In this document: piece by piece, positions 53,127 to 64,000 of the stretch
How the letters are laid out: every line of letters starts with the position of its first letter
Position numbering within the stretch: position 1 is the stretch's first letter
From: Symbiodinium natans
Taxonomy: Eukaryota > Sar > Dinophyceae > Suessiales > Symbiodiniaceae
Direction of reading: 5' to 3'
Length of the DNA stretch: 64,000 bases
Assembly: GCA_905221605.1 (NCBI GenBank)
Contig: CAJNDS010002146.1
Location: 760,906-824,905 of the forward strand
Made by a program: the position numbers and the translations under genes
Notes under the pieces: model-generated
What the model saw: only the letters and a program-made list of their open reading frames with translations
The model's database searches: none
What the model was told of the DNA's origin: nothing

Positions 53127-53345
53127 ACTTAGTTTAGGGGTTCAGGGGTTCAGGGGTTCAGGGGTTCAGGGGTTCAGGGGTTCAGGGGTTCAGGGGTTCA
53201 GGGGTTTAGGGGTTGAGGGGTTGAGGGGTTTAGGGGTTCAGGGGTTCAGGGGTTTAGGGGTTTGGGGGGTTTGGGGGTTTGGGGGTTTGGGGGTTTGGGG
53301 GTTTGGGGGTTTAGGGGTTTAGGGGTTTAGGGGTTTAGGGTTTAG
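53127..53345. repeat. Blocks of different 8-bp telomere variants
   Basis: GGGGTTCA (about 9 units), then mixed, then GGGGTTTG (about 6) and GGGGTTTA (about 4). Confidence 0.92.
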
Positions 53346-54576
53346 GGTTGAAGGTCTTGAGGTCAAGGTGTTTCGGGTTGAGGGTTTCTTGGGGTTTAGG
53401 GTTTAGAGTTGAGGGTTTCTGGGGTTTTGGGGTTCGGGGCTTGGGTATTTGCGGTTGCACAGACATCTCAGAGTGCATGCTCTCTTGAGCTGAGCTGCCT
53501 CAGGCATTCATGGGTGTACAGAGCCCCGTGGTTTGGGGGTTTAGGGTTTAGGATCTAGGGTTTGGGGTTTAGGGTATAGGGAAGAGGGTTTAGGGTCTAG
53601 GGCTACAAGATCCCAAGATCGGGCTCCACAAAGTAAACTGCTTGAATGCGGGAGAGTTGCAGGTATTCAGGCGCAGTAAGGCTTGTGAAACCCGGCTCTT
53701 CCATATGGGTTACCTTTGACCCTAAACCCTAAACCCTAATCCCCAGAACGTAAACCCTAGAAAAAACAGTAAACCCCAGAGTTGCCTTGACAGATCGCAC
53801 CTAAACTCCGCAACCCTAAGCAGATCGAGTTCAGGATTTAGGGGTTGAGGGGTTTCGGGGTTGAATGTATCTTATGAATCGCAGAGTTTAGGGGCCTCGT
53901 CCCTGAAAGGGGGAGGGGAGGAAACCCTGCATTCCATCGGGTTCAGAGTTCACGCCTAGGTGAAACATCCGGGTTACACTTATAGCTCTCCCACCCTGAG
54001 CTGCCCTAAGTCTACAAAGTTCAGGGCAAACACTAAACCCTAAACCCTAAACCCTAAACCCTAAACCCTAAACCTAAACCCTTAAGCAAAGCAAGCTGCG
54101 TTGCTTGGTTGTTTTCGCGTGTGGCGCAAATTGCGCTGGGGAACTCGGCAAGTTCCCAGGGAGCCCAAGACTCTCTGAACGAAGGAACGTAGTGGTTTTA
54201 TAGGGTTTAGGGTTTAGGGTTTAGGGTTTAGGGTTTAGGGTCATACTAATAGTAGTACGAGCAATAACACTAGTCCTATACTAGTATGAATGACGACGAA
54301 ATTGTATATATTTAAAGCTTTGCACTGAAATCTGGGGTTGATGAAAAAATGACGGTGCCCCGTGACGCAGTACACCCAACAACAACGCACATACCATACT
54401 AGACACGCAAAAATGAGACTCTGATGAGCTAAAGGAGCCCCCAACAAGAATCCAACACCATCCTGGTTGTTCAGTCTTCGCTCGACCGGACGCAGGTCCG
54501 AATTGCCCAAATACCCATCCTAGCTACATTGGCCTAAACCCAAAACCCTTAACCCTTAACACTAAACCCTGTGCTC

Positions 54577-54805
54577 TAAACCCTAAACCCTAAACCCTAA
54601 ACCCTAAACCCTAAACCCTAAACCCTAAACCCTAAACCCTAAACCCTAAACCCTAAACCCTAAACCCTAAACCCTAAACCCTAAACCCTAAACCCTAGCC
54701 CCTAAACCCTAAACCCTAAACCCTAAACCCTAAACCCTAAACCCTAAACCCTAAACCCTAAACCCTAAACCCTAAACCCTAAACCCTAAACCCTAAACCC
54801 TAGAC
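54577..54805. repeat. Telomeric array (CCCTAAA)
   Basis: About 31 units. GTGCTCTAAA occurs on both sides (54570 and 54815), suggesting a duplicated flank. Confidence 0.92.
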
Positions 54806-55589
54806 TAAACCCTGTGCTCTAAAGCCCTGTGTCAGTTCCTTCCTTAGGGGTCTTGGGCTCAATGGGTTTGGCCCACCTCGAGTAATCTCGAGTCGAGAGA
54901 ACTGGAGCACGACATCACGGGACTCTACCTTGGACCTGTACTTGAGACATGGGCCAGGTACTTATAACCCCAATTATAACTATACATATTTAGGGTTTAG
55001 GGTTCTTCGAAGTAGGCTATAAGTAAGTAGGCTATAGGTACTTATGACCCCAATTATAACTGTACTTCTTTAGGGCTTATGGTCTAGGGGTTAGGGGAAA
55101 AACCCAAAGTTTTCAAAGTAGGTTGTCAGTACAGATTTAATAGGGGTTTTAAGTGCCCATGAACTATGAACCTCCAAGTAAGGTTGCACCTTTGGGTTCT
55201 GGAAGCCCTTTTAATCCTCAAAGGGAATAAAGCGGCCCCATTAGGAGTAGGTTAAAGGAGCTTCGTAGGGGTACCCAGAGTGCCCAATACCCCTTAGCTA
55301 AGGAATTTACCTTCAACCAAAGCATAGTTCCATAATTCAGGGCTATTGGGCCCTTAGGGGTACATCCGTAGGGTTTAGGGTTTAGGGTTTGGGGTTTAGG
55401 GTTTAGGGTTTAGGGTTTGGGGTTAAGGGTTTCGGGCTTAAGGTTTAGGGTTTAGGGTTTAGGCCTCCAAGGTTGACTCCCTTGATGGCAGACAAGCTCC
55501 CGACCTAACTACGGCCCATGGATGGATGCAAGGGGCGACCATCGGGAGCCTGAAGTTCTTACGTGGAAGCCCTGCAGGGCTTAGCAAGT

Positions 55590-55686
55590 AGGGTTTAGGG
55601 TTTAGGGTTTAGGGTTTAGGGTTTAGGGTTTAGGGTTTAGGGTTTAGGGTTTAGGGTTTAGGGTTTAGGGTTTAGGGTTTAGGGTT
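55590..55686. repeat. Telomeric array (TTTAGGG)
   Basis: About 13 units. The 51-58 kb stretch is otherwise repeats and short unique DNA; an exon-like minus frame LNTNLGGSVRGSERRLG lies at 55870-55930. Confidence 0.9.
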
Positions 55687-56974
55687 TCGGGTTCCGGGTT
55701 TGGGTCCATGCTAAAAAACAGGGTTCTGGGGGACCTAACTCCAGAAAAATAGAACTACGAATGGACCCTCTGGGCCCTAAACCCTAAACCCTAAACCCCA
55801 AACCCTAAACCCTAAACCCTAAACCCTAAACCCTGAACCCCTAAACCCTAAACCCCTAAGCCCTACAACTTTGGCGCAGCGCCAAGTCTTCGCTCAGAGC
55901 CCCTCACGGAGCCTCCCAGGTTGGTGTTCAGAGAAACACTAAGGGGTTTAGGGTTTAGGCTTTAGGAGTTAGGGTTTGGGGTTTAAGGGGTTTAGGGGGT
56001 TTAGGGTTTCTGGGGTTTAGGGTCTAGGGCTTCTGGGGATTAGGGTTAAGGGGCTTTAGGGTTCAGGGTTTAGGGCTTGGGGTTTAGGGTTTAGAGCATA
56101 GGGTGGAGAGCATAGGGTTTAGGGTTTAGGGTTACAGTGCACCCCCCAACTACCCCTTAATGAAGGGGACTTATATACCCTACTACTATGACTAAAGTTA
56201 AAGGGTGGCTTGGGGGTGTTGGTAGGGTCTAGGGTTGAGGGTTTCCCGGGTTTAGGGTTCTAGGGTCTATGGTTTGTGGTGCTTAGTGTTTCTGAGATTT
56301 GGGTTTAGAGCTTCTGGGGTCTAGGGTTTCTGGGGTTTAGGGCTTCTGGGGGTCTAGGGTTTAGGGGTTTAGGTCCGGACACCTCAAGGCCACAATGAAA
56401 GGGGTCATGGGCTCTTTCGGAGATGGATCTGGGGCAGGGTTTAGGGTTTAGGGTTTAGGGTTTAGGGTTTAGGCTTTAGGGTTTAAATCGAGCTTCATCG
56501 GCCATACAGGGTTCTAAAGGGAGTTAGGCCCGTAGAGCTTCTAAGTGAATTCCAAAACAACCCTAAAGCCTAAACCCTAAAACCTGAACCTTAAAACCTA
56601 AAACCCAAAAACCTGCAAACCATAAACTCCCAAACCCCTAAACCCCTAAAACATCCAAAACCCCTAAACCCCCAAAAGCCCGAAATCCCTAGACCTCGAA
56701 ACCCTTTTCCGCTTGGCCAGTGCGCCGGCAAGCTCGTCGCCCAAACTTGCTAAAAGAGGCGCAGTGCGAAGCGCCTGGTGACGGTCCTCCTTAGGTTCTT
56801 TCAGGGTTTATATAGAGCTGCAGCTTAGGGTTTAGGGCTGAGGGGGTCAGGGGATGAACTTTCAGGGTCAAGAGTTTTCTTGTTTAACAGACTAGGCTAT
56901 TCCCAAACCCTACAATTAGTAGGTTTAGGGTTTCAGGTTTAGGGTTTGGGCTAGTTCAGCGTGTAGGGTTCTCC

Positions 56975-57086
56975 TGGCTTAGCTGCACTTAGCAGGGTAG
57001 CTATAAACTTAACTTTCAGCTGCCTTCTTAAGAAACCCAATAAACCCAAAAAGGCTAAGGATCTGAAGTTACAGTAAAGCACCACA
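56975..57086. repeat. Repeat B, uninterrupted copy
   Basis: Third copy; also lacks MITE-A. Confidence 0.8.
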
Positions 57087-57796
57087 GAGCTAGCTTAGCT
57101 GGTCTTCAACTGTGAGCCCCAACCACTGTAAACAGCACGCTGAAGATTGCTTGGCGAAGGGCTGCCTTAGGCTGACCGCTCGGAAATATCACAAAAAAGT
57201 GGGTTTAGGGTTTAGGGTTTAGAGTTTAGGGTTTAGGGTTTAGGGTTTAGGATGACGCATAGATGAGTGCATGTTTCAACCAGCACCCTACATTTCATAC
57301 AGGAAATCACCACTCCCATGAGGGTTTACGAAAATAGGGGACCCCTAAAATTGTAGGACTCCCTTAGAAAAATGGACCCCAATAAGGTCCGCCTAATTTC
57401 CCGAAACCCTAAACCCTAAACCCTAAACCCTTAACCCTAAACCCTAAACCCCCCAATGAGTTCATAAGTGTCTTATGAGGATCCGGCTGGCAAATCCGGG
57501 GCAAGACAAAGCTGCTGACCGACTCTTGAACAGCTAGGAGGTGGGGGCTTGGTGTGCAGGGGGATTTAGGGATTTAGGGTTTAGGGTTTAGGGTTTCGGG
57601 TTTGGGGGGCACCTTATTTTTAAGGGGCAGCTTGTGGTGAAAAGGTACCAGAGGACCAAGCACGATACTAGGACACTCTCACAAAAATGTCCAATCTTGA
57701 GACCCTTTGGGATGTCAGCATTCTAATCACTGGGGAGAACATTCCCTCAACTGTGGTTTGTGTGGTAGGGTTTAGGGTTTAGAGTTTAGGGTTTAG

Positions 57797-57842
57797 GGTC
57801 TAGGGTCTAGGGTCTAGGGTCTAGGGTCTAGGGTCTAGGGTT
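57797..57842. repeat. AGGGTCT variant array
   Basis: About six 7-bp units between ordinary TTTAGGG units. Confidence 0.9.
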
Positions 57843-58201
57843 TAGGGTGTAAGGTTTAGGGTTTAGGCTTTAGGGTTTAGGGTGCCCCTCCCAAATGGGG
57901 GAAGGCCATTGCTTATCACCTTGTTTGCCTCGCATCTTCATTGAGCTGGCCATTGTTGTTCAAGCCGGCATGGGGTTCAGGGCTCAGGGCTCAGGGTTCA
58001 GGGTTTAGGGTTTCGGGTTGAGGGTTTAGGGTTTCAGGGCTCAGGGTTCAGGGTTTAGGGTTTCGGGTTGAGGGTTTCGGGTTTAGGGTATTTTTCAGCT
58101 TGGCTGCCAAGCTGCTAGGACCAGAAGAACCGAAATCAGACTGGTGATGTCTGGGGAGCAGGTGCCCAGCGACATCTCCTGAAGGATGGGGGGCGGTCAC
58201 G

Positions 58202-58358
58202 TAGCTTGGAGGTTCCTGGGACTTCATAACCAATCATAACTGCACTTATAACCCTACTTATAATACCCCTAACGGGCCTTAAAGGGGTTATCCCAAGTAT
58301 AAGTAGGGTTATAAGCCCAGTTAAAAAGTGGGTATTAAGTACCATGAACCTCCAAGTA
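58202..58358. mobile_element. MITE-A copy
   Basis: CTTGGAGGTTCCTGGGACTT ... AGTACCATGAACCTCCAAG-TA. Confidence 0.78.
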
Positions 58359-58863
58359 GGAGCCTAGAGAACTGACCTGCCTATCCTCTGATAATCCCAA
58401 GTGGCAAGAACTTCAACTACAGTACTCCAAAATCACCTAACAAAACCTACGCCCTAAACCCTAAGCCCTAAACCCTGAACCCTAAACCCTAAACCCGAAA
58501 CACTTAGCCTGGAAGCTTTGGCACTAAGGGTACAGGCCAGCCTAGACCCAGAGAGTAGCTTTGGAGCAATTGTTCTGGACCCTAAACCCTAAACCCCTAA
58601 ACCCCTAAACCACTAAACCCTAAAACCCCTAAACCCCTAAACCCTGAACCTTTAAACCCTGGACACCAGACCCCTAAACCCCATGAACATGGGAAACAAG
58701 GCCCCCAGCCTGGGAGACATCAGACCCCCAAATGAGCGGCGAGGCCGTGCGACACACCCTCCTCTAAACCCTAAAGCCTAAACCCTCCCTGCTGTGTCGC
58801 TTAACCCTAAACCCTCAACCCTAAACCCTAAACCCTAAGCCCGAAAGCGCCCTGAGCCCTGTC

Positions 58864-58941
58864 CTGCAGCAGATGGGCTGCGGTGCGCCACTCGCCCCCT
58901 TGCACACAGGCCTGCCCCACACCGGCGTTGAGGGAGCAGGG
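58864..58941 (-). CDS. PPR-like exon (GGEWRTAAHLLQ)
   Basis: 26 codons in phase 0-0: LNAGVGQACVQGGEWRTAAH then LLQ, the end of a PPR unit. Acceptor ACCAG|C, donor CAG|GA. Confidence 0.55.
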
Positions 58942-59028
58942 CTGGTTTAGGGTTTAGGGCTTCGGGGTTTAGGGTTTAGGGCGCTTGGGGCTTAGGGTTC
59001 AGGGCTGCGGATTCAGTGCTTAAAGGGC

Positions 59029-59061
59029 CCCCCCCCCCCAACAAAAAAAAAAAAAAAAAAC
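59029..59061. repeat. Poly-C then poly-A tract (poly-T/poly-G class)
   Basis: Same arrangement as T(n)G(n) at 6001-6038, 14344-14379 and 46569-46600, and its complement at 16764-16818. Confidence 0.8.
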
Positions 59062-60319
59062 TCTGTCCTGAGATGCCCCGCCCGCGCCTCCCCCCCCCCC
59101 GCTTGTTATTTTAAAAGAAGTGCGACAGCCTTAAGGTGCTACGCCTACCCTAAACCCTAACCCTAAACCTAATCCCTAAACCTAAACCCCATGACTTGTG
59201 TCAGGACTTCGCCGATTTCTGTACAAGCCAGAGCTGCCAAGAGACAAACGTCCTCTAGAAGGTCGCCACGATCTAGGGTCAGCATGCCGTGCAGGTACCA
59301 AAGGCCATAGGGCCGAAACCAAGACAACGAAAAAAAACCGAAAAACGCAAAAAGTCAGGGTTCCTTATGGAGACGCTTAGACCTAAACCCTTAACCCTTA
59401 ACCCTAAACCCTAAACCCTAAACCCTAACCCCTAACCTCTAACCCCTAAACTAATATGGCTTGTACAACTCTTGGGCTATATGTGGGGTACCCCCCCCCC
59501 CCCCCCCAATTTTGGCGGTGCCATAATGAAGGTGATCAAAGCAGGGGGCCTAAGGCCACAAAAGCATCACAGAGCCCGTTAGGTTAGGGTTTAGGGTTTA
59601 GGCTTTAGGGTTTTTGGTGTAGGATTTAGGGTATAGGGTTTAGGGGCTAGGGTCTAGGGTCTAGGCGATCGGGTGAGGGGGTGGCGGGGGTTCTCGGGCT
59701 ATACAATGTTAGAAGCATCACAGACCTAAATCCAATTAAAAACCTCAACCGTCACGGATTTGTCAATGGTCCAAGGCCGAAAAAAGGAAAGCTCCCCGTA
59801 GCTAAACCCTAAACCCTAAACCCCAAACCCTAAACCCTAAACCCTAGGGTTTAGGGTTTCACCTTGACCCCTGAATCCCACGATTTAGGGTTCAGGATTT
59901 AGAGTTTAAAGCGTTTGGGGTTGCAGAGCCTTGTGATGTCCATGAAAGGAAAGGGTTTCTGCATGCGTCAAGCTTCCGCGCCCTTAAAAGCCCTAACCCC
60001 CGTCTGGCATACGGGGATTGGATCAAGAGCTTCCGGGTTGTGATTTCAGGGCTTTAGGGTTTAGGGTTTAGGGACTTGTCCAACCGAAGGTTTAGGATTG
60101 CGGGGCCAGGTTTCAGGGCTTCGTGTCCAGGGTAATTCTCGACCAAGCCTGTTCTGAATCACCGACCCTGGTCTCTTGTTCAAGACCCTAGACCCCAAAC
60201 CCAAACCCTCAACCCTAAACCTTAAAACCTAAAACTCCGGTTCCATATGGCCAGAAAACCTAAACCCTCACCTAAACCCTAAACCCTAAACCCTAAACCC
60301 TAAACCCTAAACCCTAAAC

Positions 60320-60394
60320 CCAGAAGGCTCGGATGGCCTGTAGTGCTGCATTGTAGCTGACGCGGCTGGGGGTGGCAAGGACGTCGGACATGTC
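60320..60394 (-). CDS. PPR protein exon (VSYNAALQAIR)
   Basis: Acceptor CCACAG|G, then a frame through TPSRVSYNAALQAIRAFW. V-S-Y-N-A-A-L-x-A is a PPR helix start. The donor would be the first GT of the adjacent telomeric array (TGG|GTTTAGGG), a case where repeat DNA may supply the splice site. Confidence 0.65.
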
Positions 60395-61306
60395 CTGTGG
60401 CGGAGAGCTTAACACGTTGATTCGCGCGTTTAGGGTTTAGGGTTTAGGGTTTGGGGTTTAGGGTTTAGGGTTTAGGGTTTAGGGTTCAGAACTACAGGGC
60501 AAGGCACCGTTCTTCGGCAAGAGTCGTCCCTGTGTGCCCTGCTGGCGTGTTCCTGCTGCCGAATCTTAGGCATTGTCAGTCATGGGATGCCCTACTACCC
60601 ACGCTACACCCCAAACCCTAAACCCTAAGGGACCGCATGAACAAACCTCTGCTCCGGATGCTTGAACATGGACGGGGTGGTTGGGGAGTGGGGAGGGGAT
60701 GGAAGGACGCCCGAAACTCTACACCCTAAACCCTAAACCCTAAAACCTTAGCCCTAAACCCGCAACCCTAAACCCTAAACCCAACCCTAAACCAAACCCA
60801 CATGTTACCTAAGAGACACACGAACACAACTCCAAAAGCCTACCTCAACCATAAACCCTAAGCCCTGAGCCAACAGCCACGGAAGAAAAGGGACCTCTTT
60901 CTCTGTTGAGTAGGCTTTATAAGGGAACGTAACCCCCCCCCCCCCTCGCCCCCCCAAGAAAAAGAAAAAGAAAGAAAGGGCGAGGTCCCAGAGCCCCTAA
61001 ACACCCCAAACCCTCCTAAGCTTAAAGTCGTCTCCGAGCTGAATGATGTAGTGAGCACGTTTGGGTATAGGGTTGCTACTGCAGTTTTACCGTATTGAGC
61101 CCGGCAGTGTATATTCCTGAACTTCAATATGTTGGAAGTGTCAGATACTGTCAGGCACCAGCTAACACACAGAGCTTCCAGCCCACGCAGCCAAAGACAA
61201 ACAAGGTTTAGGGTTGAGGATTTGGAGTAATGAAAACCCCCTGGTGCACCCCAGCCACTGCGGTAGGTTGAGGCTGCGATGCTCTCAACCCCCCCCCCCC
61301 CCCCCC

Positions 61307-61437
61307 CTAAACCCTAAACCCTAAACCCTAAACCCTAAACCCTAAACCCTAAACCCTAAACCCTAAACCCTAAACCCTAAACCCTAAACCCTAAACCCTA
61401 AACCCTAACCCTAAACCCTAAACCCTAAACCCTAAGC
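61307..61437. repeat. Telomeric array after a C run
   Basis: C run at 61290-61307, then about 18 CCCTAAA units. Confidence 0.92.
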
Positions 61438-61473
61438 CCTATCAAGCCCCCAAAGCGCGACACCCTGAAGCGC

Positions 61474-61535
61474 GCTGCTCTTGGTAGCCCAGCTGCCCGA
61501 AGTAAGTGCAGAGACCAACGCCTCATGTCGGAATT
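61474..61535 (-). CDS. Possible start exon with targeting sequence
   Basis: ATG then RRWSLHLLRAAGLPRAARF, an Arg-rich amphipathic N-terminus like a mitochondrial presequence. It could start a gene lying between the PPR exons and 58.8 kb. Confidence 0.35.
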
Positions 61536-62204
61536 GTTAGGTTTCGGGCCCGGCGTCTTCAAACTCGCAGAACCCAACCCCCAAGACTCATGGAGGGGAG
61601 GGGGGGGAGTGGTAGGGGCTGAGGGTTTGAGGTTTAGGGTTGAGGGTTGAGGGTTCAGGGTTTAGGTTCTAGGGTTTAGTATTTAGGGTTTAGAGTTTTT
61701 TTGTTGAGGTTGGAAAGGCACTTCCGTGCCGAGGCATTCGAGGTAAAGGGGTGGTGGGAATCAAGGCTATGCTGGTGAATCAGGGAGAAGACCCTGATTC
61801 ATAAGAATGGCTCCTCATGCAATTAAAGTACTGCTTTTTATATGCAAACCGAGGAGTGTGGGGTTTCTTGACTGCAAGCTTAAACCTAAACTGCGAACTA
61901 TCCATGTGCCTGAATTTCTCCCTGAAGCCTCTTGATCCCAGCTTGTCTACGTTCAAGCACCAGCAGGTCCCAACCGCTAGCTAGAATGGCCTTGAAAACG
62001 CTCTGAAAAAGATTCCGATAGATGATCCTCTTGCACCCGAATCAGGGAAAATCTAAAACATCTCACAGGCCTGCCTGGCTTGTGTAGGCTTCACGGTCTG
62101 GAGTTCAGAGACGAGCTTGCTTATTTCTTTTCATTGGGGAAGGGGAGGGAGAGGGGGGGGGGGGTGTGAAGAAGCACCCTGGGTGCCCTAAACCCTAAAC
62201 CCTG

Positions 62205-62300
62205 GGTGCCCTAAACCCTAAACCCTAAACCCTAAACCCTAAACCCTAAACCCTAAACCCTAAACCCTAAACCCTAAACCCTAAACCCTAAACCCTAAAC
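62205..62300. repeat. Telomeric array (CCCTAAA)
   Basis: About 13 units, preceded by a duplicated CTGGGTGCCCTAAACCCTAA. Confidence 0.9.
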
Positions 62301-62324
62301 CTTCGTCTTCGGGTCTCTCAGGCC

Positions 62325-62397
62325 AAGGCCACGCTGAGGCCCTCTGACAGGCGCTCATGGCGGCTGAGAAGCCAATCCTGGGCGGCTGCTTTCATGT
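62325..62397 (-). CDS. Exon-like segment in the PPR region
   Basis: Reads KAAAQDWLLSRHERLSEGLS between telomeric tracts, then a TGA. Whether it is a PPR exon or the end of another gene is open. Confidence 0.35.
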
Positions 62398-63610
62398 AGG
62401 GGCTTAGGGTTGATAGGGTTTGGGGGTTTAGGGTTTAGGGTTTAGGGTTCAGGGTTTGGGGGTTAGGGTTTAGGGTGCAGGGCTTGAATGTTGTTACAAC
62501 TCTGAAAGGGGCGGTGGCACTCTCAAGAGGCTCTCTTGGCCACTGTAGGAGAGCTTCATCAGTTGCTATGCTCTAAGGGTCGCTTGGTGTGCTATGCTCT
62601 AAGGGTCGCTTGGTATATGGGCATTCCCCAAATAGGGGCACCCCTTTTTTACCCGAAAGAGAATCAAGTGCCCCTGTGCTACTTTTGTACCCATGGTGAT
62701 GATGGCTGCTTGGAGGTTCATCTGCGTAGTCATAAGCAGGGTTATGAGTATGGCAACTATACTTATAACCCTATGTAGTGCACTTCTAACCCTACTTAAA
62801 ATTAACCATGGAACTCCATATAAGGGCCATTAGTATACACTTGGGCCTCAAAGGGGTTTCCTACTTGTAGCTTTAGGGCCCAAGAGTAGACTACGGACGG
62901 ACCCTCAGGGCCTCAGGCTATGCCCCAGCTGGGAAACAGAGGACAGGAGGAATCGAAAGCCCGAAGCCCTAAGCCATAAGCCCCTACGCCCGAAGCACTA
63001 AACTCTAGGAGAGTGCACACGCAAGGGCCCAAAAGTCAAGGCTACCGCGGGTAGGGAGAGTTCGCACGCCATCCCGAAAGTAGCCCGCGGGGCAACAAGT
63101 GATTGCCAACATGCGCATGATGGATTCAGGGTTTGGGGTTTTGGGGTTCGGGGTTTGGGGTTTAGGATGAGATTGAGGGTTTGCAGGATGCAGGTTTGAG
63201 GGTTTAGGAAAAGATGGCTGAAGCACCCAAACAGACTCTGCTTGCGAAGCTTTCTCCAAACCCAAACCCATGAGCCCTGCCCAAACCTTGTACAGCCCGA
63301 ACCCTCAGTCCTAACTAAGAGCCCTACTTGGAAGCCCTTTTGACTTAGTAAGTCTACTGAGTAGAAGCCCTAGAATCCCCACCATACTCCACCACACTAT
63401 CCCTACTTCCAAGACCAGAGGAACTTCCACGTACCGCCCTGGACACAGAGGGCTTACGACAATGTAGGGGACCCCAAAATAGACCCCAAATAGTAGGATC
63501 CCCTTATAATAAGGACCCCAATTAAGGTACCCCTAAATCGTGAACCCTAAACCCTAAACCCAAAACCCTAAACCCCCCCTTTTTTCGGAAACCCCTAAAT
63601 CGCTCCAGGG

Positions 63611-63701
63611 CTCGTGTCCGCGACCGCCTCGCGGCGGAGGAGGAGGAGGGCCATCTGCCACTGAGCAGCCTTCTCACAGGCCGTGATGGTCGAGTTCACA
63701 C
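63611..63701 (-). CDS. PPR protein, exon with PPR helix pair
   Basis: Encodes VNSTITACEKAAQWQMALLL, the N-x-x-I-x-A-C-E-K-x-x-x-W-x-x-A-L-x-L-L pattern of pentatricopeptide repeats typical of dinoflagellate organelle RNA-binding proteins. Acceptor CCGAG|G. The gene must extend beyond the right edge. The donor is uncertain. Confidence 0.72.
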
Positions 63702-63708
63702 CTCGGAG

Positions 63709-63789
63709 GGTTTAGGGTTTAGGGTTTAGGGTTTGGGGTTTGGGGTTTGGGGTTTGGGGTTTGGGGTTTGGGGTTTGGGGTTTGGGGTT
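63709..63789. repeat. TTTAGGG to TTTGGGG array abutting MITE-A
   Basis: Three TTTAGGG then about nine TTTGGGG units end at the TA of the MITE-A at 63790. Confidence 0.9.
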
Positions 63790-63944
63790 TACTTGGAGGT
63801 TCATGGGGCTTAATAACCACTTATAACTGGGCTTATAACCCTACTTATACTTGGGATAGCCCCTGTAAGGCCCTTTAGGGGTATTATCAGTAGGGTTATA
63901 ACTACAGTTAGAATTGGTTAGTAAGTGCCATGAACCTTCAAGTA
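63790..63944. mobile_element. MITE-A copy
   Basis: TA-CTTGGAGGTTCATGG ... CCATGAACCTTCAAG-TA, 155 bp, directly next to a telomeric array. Confidence 0.82.
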
Positions 63945-64000
63945 GGGTTTAGAGGGCTTGAATCTGTAATTAACTCGAAACGCGGCTGATTCCTAACACT

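Overview
This is nuclear DNA from a eukaryote, most probably a dinoflagellate. The case rests on three things. (i) Telomere-type repeats TTTAGGG/CCCTAAA occur more than a hundred times, on both strands, over the whole 64 kb. (ii) A 23-exon gene can be read whose 22 introns use GC (12), GA (5) and GT (5) donors, with AG|G acceptors in 21 of 22; GC and GA donors with AG|G acceptors are characteristic of dinoflagellates. (iii) Coding segments have G/C-rich third codon positions, and a KH-domain protein and PPR repeats are present. I see no rRNA, tRNA, CRISPR array or prokaryotic operon.

The long open frames are misleading: most are telomeric repeats read through in frame (repeating NPKP or GFRV peptides). 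The real genes are chains of 20-90 nt exons hidden in the unique DNA between telomeric tracts, nearly all on the minus strand. The clearest is a Rieske non-haem iron oxygenase of the Neverland/DAF-36 type (39336 down to 17373). Its exons join in phase into 410 codons and give an N-terminal membrane segment, a complete C-x-H-x17-C-x2-H Rieske centre, a D-x2-H-x4-H mononuclear iron site, and the family C-terminus. Both metal sites form only across splice junctions. Twenty of its 22 introns hold telomere-like tracts.

Layout. 1-3.3 kb: telomere-rich mosaic. 3.28-3.88 kb: KH-domain protein between short inverted repeats. 4-11 kb: telomeric tracts and short inverted-repeat (MITE-like) elements. 11.2-12.87 kb: OAS/cGAS-fold nucleotidyltransferase with a signal peptide and one intron that is itself an inverted-repeat element (an introner). 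13.7-16.2 kb: exon-like segments of an unidentified gene. 17.4-39.3 kb: Rieske gene. 39.6-43.4 kb: gene for a secreted protein of unknown family. 44-50.2 kb: CAP-Gly protein gene (partial). 51-58 kb: mainly repeats. 58.8 kb to the right edge: PPR protein gene (partial).

About ten families of 90-170 bp inverted-repeat elements are dispersed between the genes and in introns. Several element copies and one duplicated segment are interrupted by telomeric arrays whose uninterrupted relatives lie in the same window. The arrays therefore look inserted, probably during break repair, and then expanded locally, each with its own variant unit. All gene models were assembled by eye from sequence and phase; none has been tested against transcripts.
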